Source: Nisaea denitrificans DSM 18348 (lineage in GTDB: Bacteria; Pseudomonadota; Alphaproteobacteria; Thalassobaculales; Thalassobaculaceae). From it: a DNA stretch of 64,000 bases. A program made the position numbers and the translations under genes. Position 1 is the first letter of the stretch, and each line of letters opens with the position of its first letter. Shown here in pieces: positions 52,176 to 60,806 of this stretch. The notes under the pieces are model-generated. The model saw nothing but the letters and a program-made list of their open reading frames with translations. It did not search any database and was not told the DNA's origin. Where the stretch lies: NCBI RefSeq assembly GCF_000426505.1, contig NZ_AUFM01000011.1, forward strand, positions 1,798,001 through 1,862,000. The letters run 5' to 3'.

Positions 52176-52634
52176 GTGATCCGGGTGCAGAAGGAAGACT
52201 TCGATCTCGCCACCGAACTCTCCGCGCTCAGTGCCGGGAACCACAATATCGGCGGCATCACCAGCTTCGTCGGGCAGGTCCGCGACATGGCCGATGGCGA
52301 GCATGTCGGCGCCATGACGCTGGAGCATTATCCCGGTATGACGGAGAAGATGCTGGAACAGATCGACGCGGAGGCCAACAAGCGCTGGCCGCTCGAAGCC
52401 AGCCTGATCATTCATCGCTACGGTCGGATGGAGCCGGGCGAACAAATCGTCCTGGTCGCCTGCGCCTCTCCGCACCGGGAAGCTGCCTTCGAAGCCTGCC
52501 ATTTCCTGATCGACTGGCTCAAAACCAAGGCGCCGTTCTGGAAACTCGAAGAAAAAGACAGCGGCGCAGCCTGGGTCGATGCACGGGAAAGCGACGCCGA
52601 CGCAACCGCGAAATGGGACAAAGGGGACGCCTAG
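52176..52634 (+). CDS. moaE: molybdopterin synthase catalytic subunit MoaE
   Basis: A 152-residue catalytic subunit that transfers sulfur from MoaD to precursor Z. Seen: TSFVGQVRDM, MTLEHYPGMTEKML, IIHRYGRMEPGEQIVLVAC, HREAAFEACHFLIDWLKTKAPFWKLE (with the active-site Lys residues). GTG start with GGGGG upstream. A decayed copy of its C-terminus lies near 54.6 kb. Confidence 0.95.
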   Translation: MIRVQKEDFDLATELSALSAGNHNIGGITSFVGQVRDMADGEHVGAMTLEHYPGMTEKMLEQIDAEANKRWPLEASLIIHRYGRMEPGEQIVLVACASPHREAAFEACHFLIDWLKTKAPFWKLEEKDSGAAWVDARESDADATAKWDKGDA

Positions 52635-52637
52635 CCC

Positions 52638-53315
52638 CTAGGACGCCTCCAAACTCGAGACCAGAGCCTTTCCCGCAGTTTCAATATGCATCACGAGGCA
52701 GGACACGGCGCGGCCTTCGTCTCGCTTTCTGCAGGCAAGGAGCAAGTCATGGTGCTCGGCATTCGAGCGGCTCGCATAATCCAGCGTGGCGATCGTCATG
52801 CTCAGATACCTGTTCGCCGCCTGGCCCAGCATGTCGATGTGGCTTAGGAGCCGTGGGCGCGCAGCCGGAGCATAGAGCGTCTTGTGAAATGCCGCATTCA
52901 GCATGCCATATTCCGATGCAGGCGCACGCTCGATGCGATCCTGAACTGCCGCCGCCCGATCAATTTGCATATTGCTCAATTCCGGCAATGCGATCCTGAG
53001 CGCCAGGCTCTCCGCGGCAACCCGCATCTCGAATATCTCTTGAACGTCATCTACGGAGATCGGAGCCACTCTGGCGCCCCGGTTCGGGTCGAGCTGGACA
53101 AACCCCTCGCCTTCAAGAAGCCTCAGGGCGTCACGTACCGGCATCCGGCTGGCCTTGAAACGCTCTGCCAGATGCTCCTGACGCAACGGACTGCCCGGCG
53201 ACAATCGGCCTGAAATAATCTCATGACGGAGCCCGGAAACGATGTCCGCCACGGTCCCACCGCGTCGCCTCAACACCCGGCCATGCATTTCGGTTACTTT
53301 TTCCACGTTACTCAT
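52638..53315 (-). CDS. GntR family (FCD) transcriptional regulator
   Basis: A 225-residue regulator from the ATG at 53315 (frame is open to 53366). N-terminal winged helix: GRVLRRRGGTVADIVSGLRHEIISGRLSPGSPLRQEHLAERFKASRMPVRDALRLLEGEGFV; C-terminal all-helical FCD domain with ligand pocket (EIFEMRVAAESLALRIA, LNAAFHKTLY, NAEHHDLLLAC). FCD proteins sense small organic acids. It is divergent from benE and probably regulates it. Confidence 0.92.
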   Translation of the reverse strand: MSNVEKVTEMHGRVLRRRGGTVADIVSGLRHEIISGRLSPGSPLRQEHLAERFKASRMPVRDALRLLEGEGFVQLDPNRGARVAPISVDDVQEIFEMRVAAESLALRIALPELSNMQIDRAAAVQDRIERAPASEYGMLNAAFHKTLYAPAARPRLLSHIDMLGQAANRYLSMTIATLDYASRSNAEHHDLLLACRKRDEGRAVSCLVMHIETAGKALVSSLEAS

Positions 53316-53396
53316 AGTTAAACCTAGCGCGTTTGAATAATTGACAAAATCTCTTTTTGTATCCAATTTTTATTTTTGCATCCAAAAGAGATCCAC

Positions 53397-54548
53397 ATGC
53401 GCTCCTCAATCGTCATTTCCGCGTTCGTCGCGGTTGTTGTCGGCTTCGGCGGATCGGTCGCGGTCGTTCTGGCGGCAACAAAAGCCGTTGGCGCCACGGA
53501 ACTTGAGACCGCCTCCTGGATCGGAGGCCTATGCCTCGCCATGATGGCGACGTCCGGTTTCCTGAGCGTTCGCCACCGGCTGCCCGTCGTCACGGCCTGG
53601 TCGACGCCGGGGGCCGCGCTGATTGCGGCGACGAACGGTGTAAACATGAGCAGCGCGGTTGGTGCCTTCCTCGTTGCCGCAGCTCTTGTCCTGGCCACTG
53701 CCGCTTTCCGCTCCCTTGGCGCACTTGTCGAGAAACTTCCGTCAGCGATCGCATCCTCCATGCTGGCAGGCGTTCTCTTTACCTTTGTGCTCGAAATATT
53801 CGGGGCACTTCAGGGGAGCCCAGCACTCGTCCTGCCTCTGGTCGGGGGCTTCATGGTTCTCCGGTTGATCTCGCCTGCATGGGCAGTCTTGCTGGTGCTC
53901 ATTGTCGGCATCATGTTGGCGCAGGGTCTGGGGATGATCGGTTCAATTCCTGCACTCGGCCTTTCGGAGTTCACGTTGATCCATCCGACCTTTGATCCCG
54001 CGGTGCTGATCGGGGTCGGGGTCCCGCTATACCTCGTAACCATGGCGTCGCAGAACCTTCCCGGTGCAGCCGTACTACGCGCCGCCGGATATCACGCGCC
54101 GATGCGTTCGATCCTGACAGTGACCGGCCTCGCCTCGCTCCTGACCGCCCCGCTCGGCGCCCACACATCCAATCTTGCAGCAATCACCGCCTCGATCTGC
54201 ACCGGACCGGACGCCCATCCGGATCCGTCCAAACGGTGGCTCTGCGGACCGTTCTATGCACTCGGTTACGGTTTTCTTGCCATTTTCGGCGCATCGGTTG
54301 TGGCTGTGTTCACCAGCTTCCCCGAAGCGCTGATCCTGACGATAGCCGGGCTCGCGCTTCTCGGCCCATTCGTGGGAGCGATCGGCAACGGTTTGGCGGA
54401 AGAACGCCATCGATTTGCCGCCGCCGTGACCTTCGTCGTTACAGTTTCCGGGATTGGCCTGTTCGGTATTGGGTCCGCGTTCTGGGGGCTTTTAGCCGGA
54501 CTAGCCGTTCTCGGGCTTGATCGCCTGAAAACCATTATTGTCCGGTAG
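53397..54548 (+). CDS. benE: BenE family benzoate/H+ symporter
   Basis: A 383-residue inner-membrane transporter of the BenE family: GFGGSVAVVLAATKAVGATELETASWIGGLCLAMM, HRLPVVTAWSTPGAALIA (family-defining loop), and TAPLGAHTSNLAAITASICTG. Twelve predicted helices. Known role: benzoate uptake; relatives move other organic anions. Start at 53397 with AAGAGA upstream. Paired with the divergent GntR gene, across an 81-base gap. Confidence 0.92.
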   Translation: MRSSIVISAFVAVVVGFGGSVAVVLAATKAVGATELETASWIGGLCLAMMATSGFLSVRHRLPVVTAWSTPGAALIAATNGVNMSSAVGAFLVAAALVLATAAFRSLGALVEKLPSAIASSMLAGVLFTFVLEIFGALQGSPALVLPLVGGFMVLRLISPAWAVLLVLIVGIMLAQGLGMIGSIPALGLSEFTLIHPTFDPAVLIGVGVPLYLVTMASQNLPGAAVLRAAGYHAPMRSILTVTGLASLLTAPLGAHTSNLAAITASICTGPDAHPDPSKRWLCGPFYALGYGFLAIFGASVVAVFTSFPEALILTIAGLALLGPFVGAIGNGLAEERHRFAAAVTFVVTVSGIGLFGIGSAFWGLLAGLAVLGLDRLKTIIVR

Positions 54549-54604
54549 TCGCGGCAGACACGTTGTCCGTCGACCTGGAGGCGGCGGAACGAGTTAACGG
54601 AATC

Positions 54605-54742
54605 GCCTTCGATGCCTGCCATTTCCTGTTCGACTGATTGAAAATCAGGGCTTCGTTCTGGAACCTCGAAGAGGAAGACAACGGTGCCGAATGGGTGGAT
54701 GCGCGGGAGAGCGGCAAGGGCGCCGCATAAAAGTGGGACTGA
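54605..54742 (+). pseudogene. remnant of a moaE C-terminus
   Basis: One reading frame translates to AFDACHFLFD-stop-LKIRASFWNLEEEDNGAEWVDARES, which matches intact MoaE at 26 of 36 positions, and homology continues to a KWD before a second and third stop (TAA 54728, TGA 54740). Two in-frame stops inside the conserved region show a dead fragment. It is not a recent copy; sequence divergence is large. It lies beyond the gntR-benE pair, on the same strand as moaE. Confidence 0.85.
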
Positions 54743-55058
54743 GCGCCAGACGTTGTGCCTTTTCCGCGCCCAACCTGTCGCTCAGAGACCATTTTTTACC
54801 GCCCTCGAAAAACTTACCCCGGAACGATGCAGCCCACTGAATTAGCAAGTTAAATTTCACCTTTTCCCATGCGCAAACTGCATGCGCCCTATGCATAAAA
54901 CGCAATTGCTGCAGGACACGCTGTCACCCATACGGGGGGCGGCAATTACACGGGCCGATTGGCCGTTTGCGACACCCCGCAAACGGCCTTTGCTCTTCCC
55001 GGAGCAGCGCTTGCCCGTCGCCGGATGAGAAACCGACGATGTGGCAGGGAGACCGGCG
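54743..55058. other. 316-base intergenic region
   Basis: No gene supported. It follows the moaE remnant and holds the promoter of the small ParB/sulfiredoxin-like gene. Nothing else notable was seen. Confidence 0.55.
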
Positions 55059-55424
55059 ATGGGCATTCGCTTGGTAGAGCGCGATTTACTTGATGTGGCG
55101 ACGGAGTGCGGCCTTGAGGATTATCCTTATTGGGCCGGAAGCGAGCGCCGCATTACCGACGCGGATATCCAGCGCGCGCTGGCCGAAGAACGGCTGATCG
55201 CTCCCGACGACAATCGTGACCCGAACACCCCGATGAAAGCCGAAGATCATGCCGCGCGCGTCGCCTGGCTGGTCCGCCACGGCGACCGGAAGCGGATGAG
55301 CATTATTATCCGCAACGGACGGCTCTGCGACGGCAATCACCGTTTCGCCGCCTGCCTCTTCGCCGGCATCGAGCGTGTGCGCTGCGTCATGATGGAAACC
55401 GGCGAACTGGCAGCGGCAGCCTGA
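55059..55424 (+). CDS. ParB/sulfiredoxin-like small protein
   Basis: A 121-residue protein; start at MGIRLVERD, with GGGAGA 6 bases before, is preferred over a GTG 18 bases upstream. The C-terminal half IIIRNGRLCDGNHRFAACLFAGIERVRCVMME resembles the DGNHR motif of the ParB N-terminal/sulfiredoxin fold, where it binds a nucleotide. No DNA-binding helix-turn-helix is present. Function unknown; precedes an lrgAB-type pair. Confidence 0.65.
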   Translation: MGIRLVERDLLDVATECGLEDYPYWAGSERRITDADIQRALAEERLIAPDDNRDPNTPMKAEDHAARVAWLVRHGDRKRMSIIIRNGRLCDGNHRFAACLFAGIERVRCVMMETGELAAAA

Positions 55425-55505
55425 CCCTGCCCTCTCCGAGAGTCTGTTGTTAACCACCGGAGAGCGGCGCTAGAGTCCGGAGTGTCCTTGCCTCCGGAGA
55501 TTCCC

Positions 55506-55877
55506 ATGATCGGTGCCATTACCCTGCTGCTCGGCTGTCAGCTGCTGGGAGAATTATTCATTGCCGCCACCGGCTGGCCCCTGCCCGGGCCGGTCGTCGG
55601 CATGGTCATCCTGTTCACTGGCCTGATGATCCACGGCAAGGTGCCCGCGCCGGTCGCCGCCGTGTCCGACACATTGCTCCGCAATCTGTCCCTACTGTTC
55701 ATCCCAGCCGGCGTCGGCGTGATGCTGCATCTGAGCTTGATCGAGCGTGAATGGATCGGTGTTACCGCCGCACTGATCGGCAGTACCGCCATCACTGTCG
55801 TGCTTACCGCTCTGCTCATGGTCGGCCTGAAGAAATTCACCCGAGTGGGTCAAGGTAGCGTCGGGGGAGACAGCTGA
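55506..55877 (+). CDS. lrgA: CidA/LrgA family membrane protein
   Basis: A 123-residue protein with four helices starting MIGAITLLLGCQLLGELFIAATGWPLPGPVVGMVILF, the family's core motif. Holin-like; in Firmicutes CidA/LrgA tune murein hydrolase export and cell lysis, and in other bacteria they are linked to pyruvate or small-acid transport. The stop TGATGG overlaps the lrgB start. GGAGA precedes the ATG. Confidence 0.88.
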   Translation: MIGAITLLLGCQLLGELFIAATGWPLPGPVVGMVILFTGLMIHGKVPAPVAAVSDTLLRNLSLLFIPAGVGVMLHLSLIEREWIGVTAALIGSTAITVVLTALLMVGLKKFTRVGQGSVGGDS

Positions 55878-56596
55878 TGGAAGGCGGCTTCAGCGACATC
55901 TGGGTTTACCTGTCGGCAAGCCCGCTACTGCATCTGTTCCTCACCCTGCTCGCCTATCTCGGCGGGCAAAAGCTCTATGAGCGGCTCGGCATGCACCCGC
56001 TGGTAAACCCAGTACTCATCGCGGTCATCGTCCTGGTGGCTATCCTGATCGTGACCGAGACTCCCTACCTCGTCTATTTCGAGGGCGCGCAGTTCGTGCA
56101 TTTCCTGCTCGGCCCGGCCACGGTCGCACTCGCCCTGCCGCTCTACCGGCAGGTCTCCCGCATTCGTAAAGCCCTGATCCCGATCCTGCTCAGCGTGGTT
56201 TTCGGCTCCCTGGTCGCGACCGGCAGCGCCGTCGCCATTGGCTGGGCCTTCGATATCTCCGAGGCGACCCTGATTTCCATCGCGCCAAAATCCGTGACCA
56301 CACCGGTTGCCATGGGCATCAGTGAGAAGCTCGGCGGCTTGCCCTCGCTCACCGCTGTCTTCGTCATCCTGACCGGCATCCTCGGCGCCATGATCGGCCC
56401 GCTGATGCTCGACCTGTTCCGCTTCAAGGACTGGGCGGCACGCGGCTTCGCCATCGGCATTGCAGCGCATGGCATCGGCACCGCCCGAGCCATGCAGGTA
56501 AGCGAGGTCGCAGGCGCCTTCTCCGGCCTTGCGATGGGCCTGAACGCGCTCGCCACAGCAATCCTGCTGCCGCTGCTTTGGCAATTGTTTTTCTAG
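55877..56596 (+). CDS. lrgB: LrgB family membrane protein
   Basis: A 239-residue LrgB/CidB protein with about six helices: LGGQKLYERLGMHPLVNPVLIAVIVLVAI, FLLGPATVALALPLYRQ, and SVTTPVAMGISEKLGGLPSLTAVFVILTGILGAMIG, the hallmark segment. It works with the LrgA/CidA protein encoded immediately before it (1-base overlap). Normal length. Confidence 0.92.
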   Translation: MEGGFSDIWVYLSASPLLHLFLTLLAYLGGQKLYERLGMHPLVNPVLIAVIVLVAILIVTETPYLVYFEGAQFVHFLLGPATVALALPLYRQVSRIRKALIPILLSVVFGSLVATGSAVAIGWAFDISEATLISIAPKSVTTPVAMGISEKLGGLPSLTAVFVILTGILGAMIGPLMLDLFRFKDWAARGFAIGIAAHGIGTARAMQVSEVAGAFSGLAMGLNALATAILLPLLWQLFF

Positions 56597-56604
56597 GCTG
56601 GTGA

Positions 56605-57579
56605 ATGACCCATACGGCGCACCTTAACAAGCCAGCCGCTGGCATCGCCTTGGTCCTTGCAGCGATGATTTCGATGTCGATCAACGATGCCCTGGTCAAG
56701 AGCCTGTCCGGCGACTATCCGCTACATCAGGTGATCTTCACACGCGCTCTGATCGGCCTTGCTCTCTGTCTCGTCTTCGTCCTGTTCGAGGGCGGCTGGG
56801 CCATACTGAAAACCCGCCAGCCCGTCCTCCACTTCCTCCGGGGCCTGTTGATCGTCATTGCCAATTCCTGCTTCTTCGCGGCCATCGCCGTGGTGCCGCT
56901 CGGCGAGGCGACCGCAATCTTTTTCGCGGCCCCGCTCCTGATCACCCTGTTTTCGGTACCGGTGCTCGGCGAGCGGATCGGACCGGTCAGACTGGGCGCG
57001 GTTCTCATCGGTTTCGCCGGCGTTCTGATCATGCAACGCCCCTGGGCCGATGCGGGCAACCTCGGCGTCAGCCGGATTGTCCTCCTGTTGCCACTGGTTG
57101 CGGCCAGTGCCTATGCCCTGCAACAGGTCATGACCCGGCGCCTCGGCCTGACTTCAAAGGCGTCAGCGATGGCGGTATATATTCAGGCCGTTTTCGTCGT
57201 GGTTTCGATCGCTGTCGGCGCGATTGCCGGAGATGGCAAGTTCGCTGCCGGACTGGAAAATCCGAGCCTGCTGTTTCTGCTTCGGCCCTGGGTCTGGCCC
57301 GAAGCACCGGATATCTGGCGTTTCCTTGCCCTCGGAGGGAACATCGCCGTTGCCAGTTACTGCATTTCGGCAGCCTACCGGATGGCAGATGCCGGAACCC
57401 TGGCTCCCTTTGAATATACAGGCCTGATGATGGCCGTGTTCTGGGGCTGGGTGATCTGGGGCGAAGTCCCAGGCCCCGAAGTCGCGTTCGGGATTGTTCT
57501 GATTGTTGCCGGCGGCCTTGCCGTTTTCTTCCGGGAACGGCACCTGGCCGCACGCCTGACGCCGCAGCCGGATACCTGA
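56605..57579 (+). CDS. DMT family (EamA) transporter, copy 1
   Basis: A 324-residue drug/metabolite transporter with ten helices in two EamA halves: GIALVLAAMISMSINDALVKSL (half 1) and the second half from about VLLLPLVAASAYALQQVMTRR. It starts 8 bases after lrgB. Very similar to the next gene, so the pair arose by tandem duplication. Efflux or uptake of small metabolites; cargo not readable. Confidence 0.85.
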   Translation: MTHTAHLNKPAAGIALVLAAMISMSINDALVKSLSGDYPLHQVIFTRALIGLALCLVFVLFEGGWAILKTRQPVLHFLRGLLIVIANSCFFAAIAVVPLGEATAIFFAAPLLITLFSVPVLGERIGPVRLGAVLIGFAGVLIMQRPWADAGNLGVSRIVLLLPLVAASAYALQQVMTRRLGLTSKASAMAVYIQAVFVVVSIAVGAIAGDGKFAAGLENPSLLFLLRPWVWPEAPDIWRFLALGGNIAVASYCISAAYRMADAGTLAPFEYTGLMMAVFWGWVIWGEVPGPEVAFGIVLIVAGGLAVFFRERHLAARLTPQPDT

Positions 57580-57704
57580 AAAACGGCCACGCCCCAAACT
57601 GAACGCCCGATCTTTCGGAACTGTTCCCCTTGCGCCGCACCTCCCGGAAGGAGACGGCGCGTCGGGACAAGACACGATGTTTTTTAAGGCCTAGTGTCCG
57701 CCAT

Positions 57705-58706
57705 ATGACCGAGACATCCGCGACAGCCATCAACCGCCCGACCTTCGGAATTGCCCTCATTCTGGCCGGAATGCTTGCGATCTCCATCAATGACATGCTC
57801 ATCAAGGAACTCTCTGGCGGCTATCCCCTGCATCAGATGGTGTTTACCCGTTCGGCGATCGGTATTGCCTTCAGTCTGGTGATCGTTCAGTTCGAAGGTG
57901 GCTGGAGCATTCTGAAAACCCGGAGGCCGGGACTGCACGCCTTGCGCGGCCTGCTTGTCGTCATCGCCAACATGTCCTTTTTCGCAGCCCTCGCAGTGCT
58001 GCCGCTGGCCGACGCGACCGCGCTTTTCTTCGCCGCCCCGCTGTTCATTACCCTGCTTTCCATCCCGATCCTCGGCGAGAAGGTCGGGCCGTTCCGTCTC
58101 GGCGCTGTCCTGGTCGGCTTCATTGGCGTGATGATCATGCAGCGTCCCTGGGCCAGTTCTGACGATCTCGGCGTCAGCCGTCTTGTGCTCGTGCTGCCCG
58201 TGATTGCGGCCATAACCTATGCCGGCATGCAGATCATGACCCGCAAGCTCGGCATGAGCAGCAAACCCTCCGCGCTCGCGGTCTATATTCAGCTGATGTT
58301 CCTGATCGTCGCAGGCCTGTTCTGGATCTTTGCCGGTGACGGCCGTTTCGCGGAAGGAAGCGACAACGAGAGCCTGATCTTCCTGCTCCGCGCCTGGGTC
58401 TGGCCGGAGGGCGTGGATTTCTGGCTTTTCATCGGGCTGGGCTTCAATTCGGCCGCCGTCGCCTACTGCCTCTCCGCCGCCTACCGCTCGGCTGACGCGG
58501 CAACCATTGCGCCGTTCGAATATACCGGCCTGCTGCTTGCCGTGTTCTGGAGTTGGGCCATCTGGGGATATCTGCCGGGTCTTGAAGTGATGATCGGCAT
58601 CTTCCTGATCATGGCCTCCGGCCTGTTCGTCTTCCTGCGCGAGCGGCAGCGCAACCGCCCGATGGCGAGTGACCCGCCTGCCGGAACCGGGGCGACAAGG
58701 CGCTAG
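57705..58706 (+). CDS. DMT family (EamA) transporter, copy 2
   Basis: A 333-residue EamA-type exporter, paralogue of the preceding gene: over the segment SG(D/G)YPLHQ to VIAN, 38 of 53 residues are identical. The ATG at 57705 is chosen over the open frame back to 57630, whose residues are Arg-rich and non-family. It may be co-transcribed with copy 1 (125-base gap). Cargo unknown. Confidence 0.85.
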   Translation: MTETSATAINRPTFGIALILAGMLAISINDMLIKELSGGYPLHQMVFTRSAIGIAFSLVIVQFEGGWSILKTRRPGLHALRGLLVVIANMSFFAALAVLPLADATALFFAAPLFITLLSIPILGEKVGPFRLGAVLVGFIGVMIMQRPWASSDDLGVSRLVLVLPVIAAITYAGMQIMTRKLGMSSKPSALAVYIQLMFLIVAGLFWIFAGDGRFAEGSDNESLIFLLRAWVWPEGVDFWLFIGLGFNSAAVAYCLSAAYRSADAATIAPFEYTGLLLAVFWSWAIWGYLPGLEVMIGIFLIMASGLFVFLRERQRNRPMASDPPAGTGATRR

Positions 58707-58776
58707 GTCGCGATCTGATAATCGCCCAGCCAGAGCCGGATTGCCGCGAGATTACGAAGCGACGGAAGCAGATATC

Positions 58777-59754
58777 TCACGGCCAAACGGGCGCGCCGTC
58801 CAGCCCTGCGACCTCCGGCAGGCCGCAGATCAGGTTCGCATTCTGCACCGCTTGACCTGCCGCTCCCTTGCCGAGATTGTCGACCACGCCCATCGCGATC
58901 ACCAGATTACGCTCCGGATCGGCCGCATAGCTGACGAACGCAAGGTTCGAGCCGGTCGCCCATTTGGTCTGTGGCGGCTTGTCGGTCACGCGGACGAACG
59001 AACGCCCGTCATAAAAATTCCGGGCCGCATCCAGGCACGCGCTCGTGCTGGTACTACCGCGGCAGTACATGGTGACAAGGACGCCCCGGGTCATCGGCAC
59101 CAGATGTGGCGTGAACACCAGCCCGGCAGCGCTGCCGCCACTCAGAAGCTCGATTGTCTTCTCCATCTCGGGCATGTGGACGTGCTTGAGCAGACCGTAG
59201 GGGATCAAATTCTCGTTGCTCTCGGAATAGCCGAACTTTCTGTCACCGCCGCCTCGGCCGGCACCGGAGATACCGGTCTTGGCGTCGATTATGATGTTGC
59301 CGGGCTCGATCAGCTTATTGGCCAGCAGCGGAGCCAGCGCGGTAAGCGTCGCTGCGGGGAAACAGCCGGGGTTGGCAACGCGGGTCTGCCCGTCGATCTG
59401 CTCTGGCCAGACGTCGGCCAGGCCGTACGCCCACCCCTCGACGTGACGGTGGTCACCGCCGATGTCGACGATCTTTACGTCCTTGGGAACGCGCGAGAGA
59501 GCATCAGCCGAGCTTCCAGTGGGCAACGACGCGAACAGCACGTCGAGCTTCGGCAGGGTTAAAGGGTCCCACTTCTCGATCACCAGCTCGGCCAGCTTGG
59601 TCGGCACACCCGGGAAGAGGTCCACCAACCGGCGACCGGCGCTGCTCTCGCCCGCAGCGTAGACCAGCTCGAAAGACGGGTGCCCCGCGACCAGGCGCAG
59701 CGCCTCACCGCCACCAAAACCGCTGATCCCGACAATGCCGACGCGAATGCTCAT
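58777..59754 (-). CDS. argC: N-acetyl-gamma-glutamyl-phosphate reductase
   Basis: Reduces N-acetylglutamyl phosphate to the semialdehyde in arginine biosynthesis, with NADPH. 325 aa: Rossmann GISGFGGGEALRLVAGHP, catalytic Cys131 in ANPGCFPAAT, DAKTGISGAGRGG, and HMPEMEKTI. Complete. It is a single gene on the minus strand, convergent with the upstream transporter; the region upstream of its ATG holds a micro-ORF on the other strand. Confidence 0.95.
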   Translation of the reverse strand: MSIRVGIVGISGFGGGEALRLVAGHPSFELVYAAGESSAGRRLVDLFPGVPTKLAELVIEKWDPLTLPKLDVLFASLPTGSSADALSRVPKDVKIVDIGGDHRHVEGWAYGLADVWPEQIDGQTRVANPGCFPAATLTALAPLLANKLIEPGNIIIDAKTGISGAGRGGGDRKFGYSESNENLIPYGLLKHVHMPEMEKTIELLSGGSAAGLVFTPHLVPMTRGVLVTMYCRGSTSTSACLDAARNFYDGRSFVRVTDKPPQTKWATGSNLAFVSYAADPERNLVIAMGVVDNLGKGAAGQAVQNANLICGLPEVAGLDGAPVWP

Positions 59755-59831
59755 GGTGATGCCCTACTGTTGGAGAGATGCCAAACGGTTATAGCCGTGT
59801 TGCCGTTCGGAACAAGGAGGGAGGTGAAGAG

Positions 59832-59876
59832 ATGCGTCGGGTGGTTGCGTTGTTTGGATTGTATTCCGTCAAATGA
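59832..59876 (+). other. 14-codon micro-ORF with a strong ribosome site
   Basis: ATG-initiated MRRVVALFGLYSVK followed by TGA. AAGGAGGGAGGTGAAGAG lies just before the ATG, the strongest Shine-Dalgarno match in the window. No conserved downstream gene on this strand until 60807, so leader-peptide function is open. The gap 59877-60021 holds no gene. Confidence 0.3.
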
Positions 59877-60021
59877 CTGAAGCGCACGACTGCTTTCGCC
59901 GTAAACCCGTTTCATCTCAGAGGGCGGGCTCTCCGCGAAATATGTTGGGATTTGTGGGGCTCAGGTTAGAAGATACTGCGAGACTGCAGACTAAGTGACG
60001 GTCGGCAGGAAACGCGCGCAC

Positions 60022-60618
60022 CTACTTCTCGGTTGACGGTTGGCCGCCAATAGCCGCAGCAACCAATCCTTCAGCTATCGTTTTTGCGGTACGGGCGGCC
60101 TCCGATATGCCACGGACATGAGCGGTGACGATCGCGCCTTCCTTTAGAAGGGCAAGTTGCTCGGCCAGCTCTGATGGATTTCGAGCGCCAGCATCAGCGC
60201 AAACCTTCGTCAGATAATCGACAATACGCCGCTTATGCTCACTCGATATGCGGTGGGCTGGGTGCTCCTGATCGCCGAATTCACTTGAGGCGTTGATGAA
60301 GACGCAGCCGGAGAAGCCAAGTCCCTTAAAGGCTCGCCCCCGGAACCAGATCTCGAGGGCGTCGAACATGGCGATCAGGCGCTCACGCGGATTGGATGAG
60401 ACCTTCTCCATCTCACCCATCAGCCAATTGCGGAACTGCTCGTCTCGCCGATTCAGAACCGCCAGGATCAGTTCGTCCTTCGACTTGAAATGCTTGTAGA
60501 GCGTCATCTTGGCCACTCCGGATTCGGCCAAGACCTTATCGATCCCGGTGGCGTGGAAGCCCTGGGTATAGAACAGTCGCAGGGCAGTATCGATCAGGTC
60601 ATCCCGGCGCGAAGTCAC
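60022..60618 (-). CDS. TetR/AcrR family transcriptional regulator
   Basis: A 198-residue regulator: helix-turn-helix at about 8-52 (DLIDTALRLFYTQGFHATGIDKVLAESGVAKMTLYKHFKSKDELI) and a C-terminal ligand domain. GTG start at 60618 chosen for GGAAGGAG 8 bases before; an earlier GTG at 60642 is less likely. Divergent from the AhpD-like gene; two matched palindromes AGACAG-nn-CTGTCT lie between them, so it probably represses both sides. Confidence 0.9.
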   Translation of the reverse strand: MTSRRDDLIDTALRLFYTQGFHATGIDKVLAESGVAKMTLYKHFKSKDELILAVLNRRDEQFRNWLMGEMEKVSSNPRERLIAMFDALEIWFRGRAFKGLGFSGCVFINASSEFGDQEHPAHRISSEHKRRIVDYLTKVCADAGARNPSELAEQLALLKEGAIVTAHVRGISEAARTAKTIAEGLVAAAIGGQPSTEK

Positions 60619-60653
60619 TATATTGGCTCCTTCCCAAAGCACAGCGCTTTATC

Positions 60654-60667
60654 AGACAGATCTGTCT
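60654..60667. promoter_or_regulatory. TetR operator 1 (perfect palindrome)
   Basis: AGACAGATCTGTCT is a perfect 14-base palindrome, 36 bases upstream of the tetR start. Its core AGACAG-nn-CTGTCT recurs at 60738-60751. The two sites bracket the divergent promoters. Confidence 0.8.
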
Positions 60668-60737
60668 AATTTGTGCGCCTATGATCACCTCTGCAAGAGG
60701 TTCTAAGAATCTTCTCAAAAAAATTCATCTTGATAAT

Positions 60738-60751
60738 AGACAGACCTGTCT
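60738..60751. promoter_or_regulatory. TetR operator 2
   Basis: AGACAG-AC-CTGTCT has perfect 6-base arms with a different central pair. It lies 56 bases before the AhpD-like gene, where it could cover the promoter of the plus-strand genes. Same core as operator 1, 84 bases away (eight helical turns). Confidence 0.8.
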
Positions 60752-60806
60752 GTATATATTCAGTCATCGAAACGACGCGCACTTGCGTATGTCCAAGGAG
60801 CAAATG

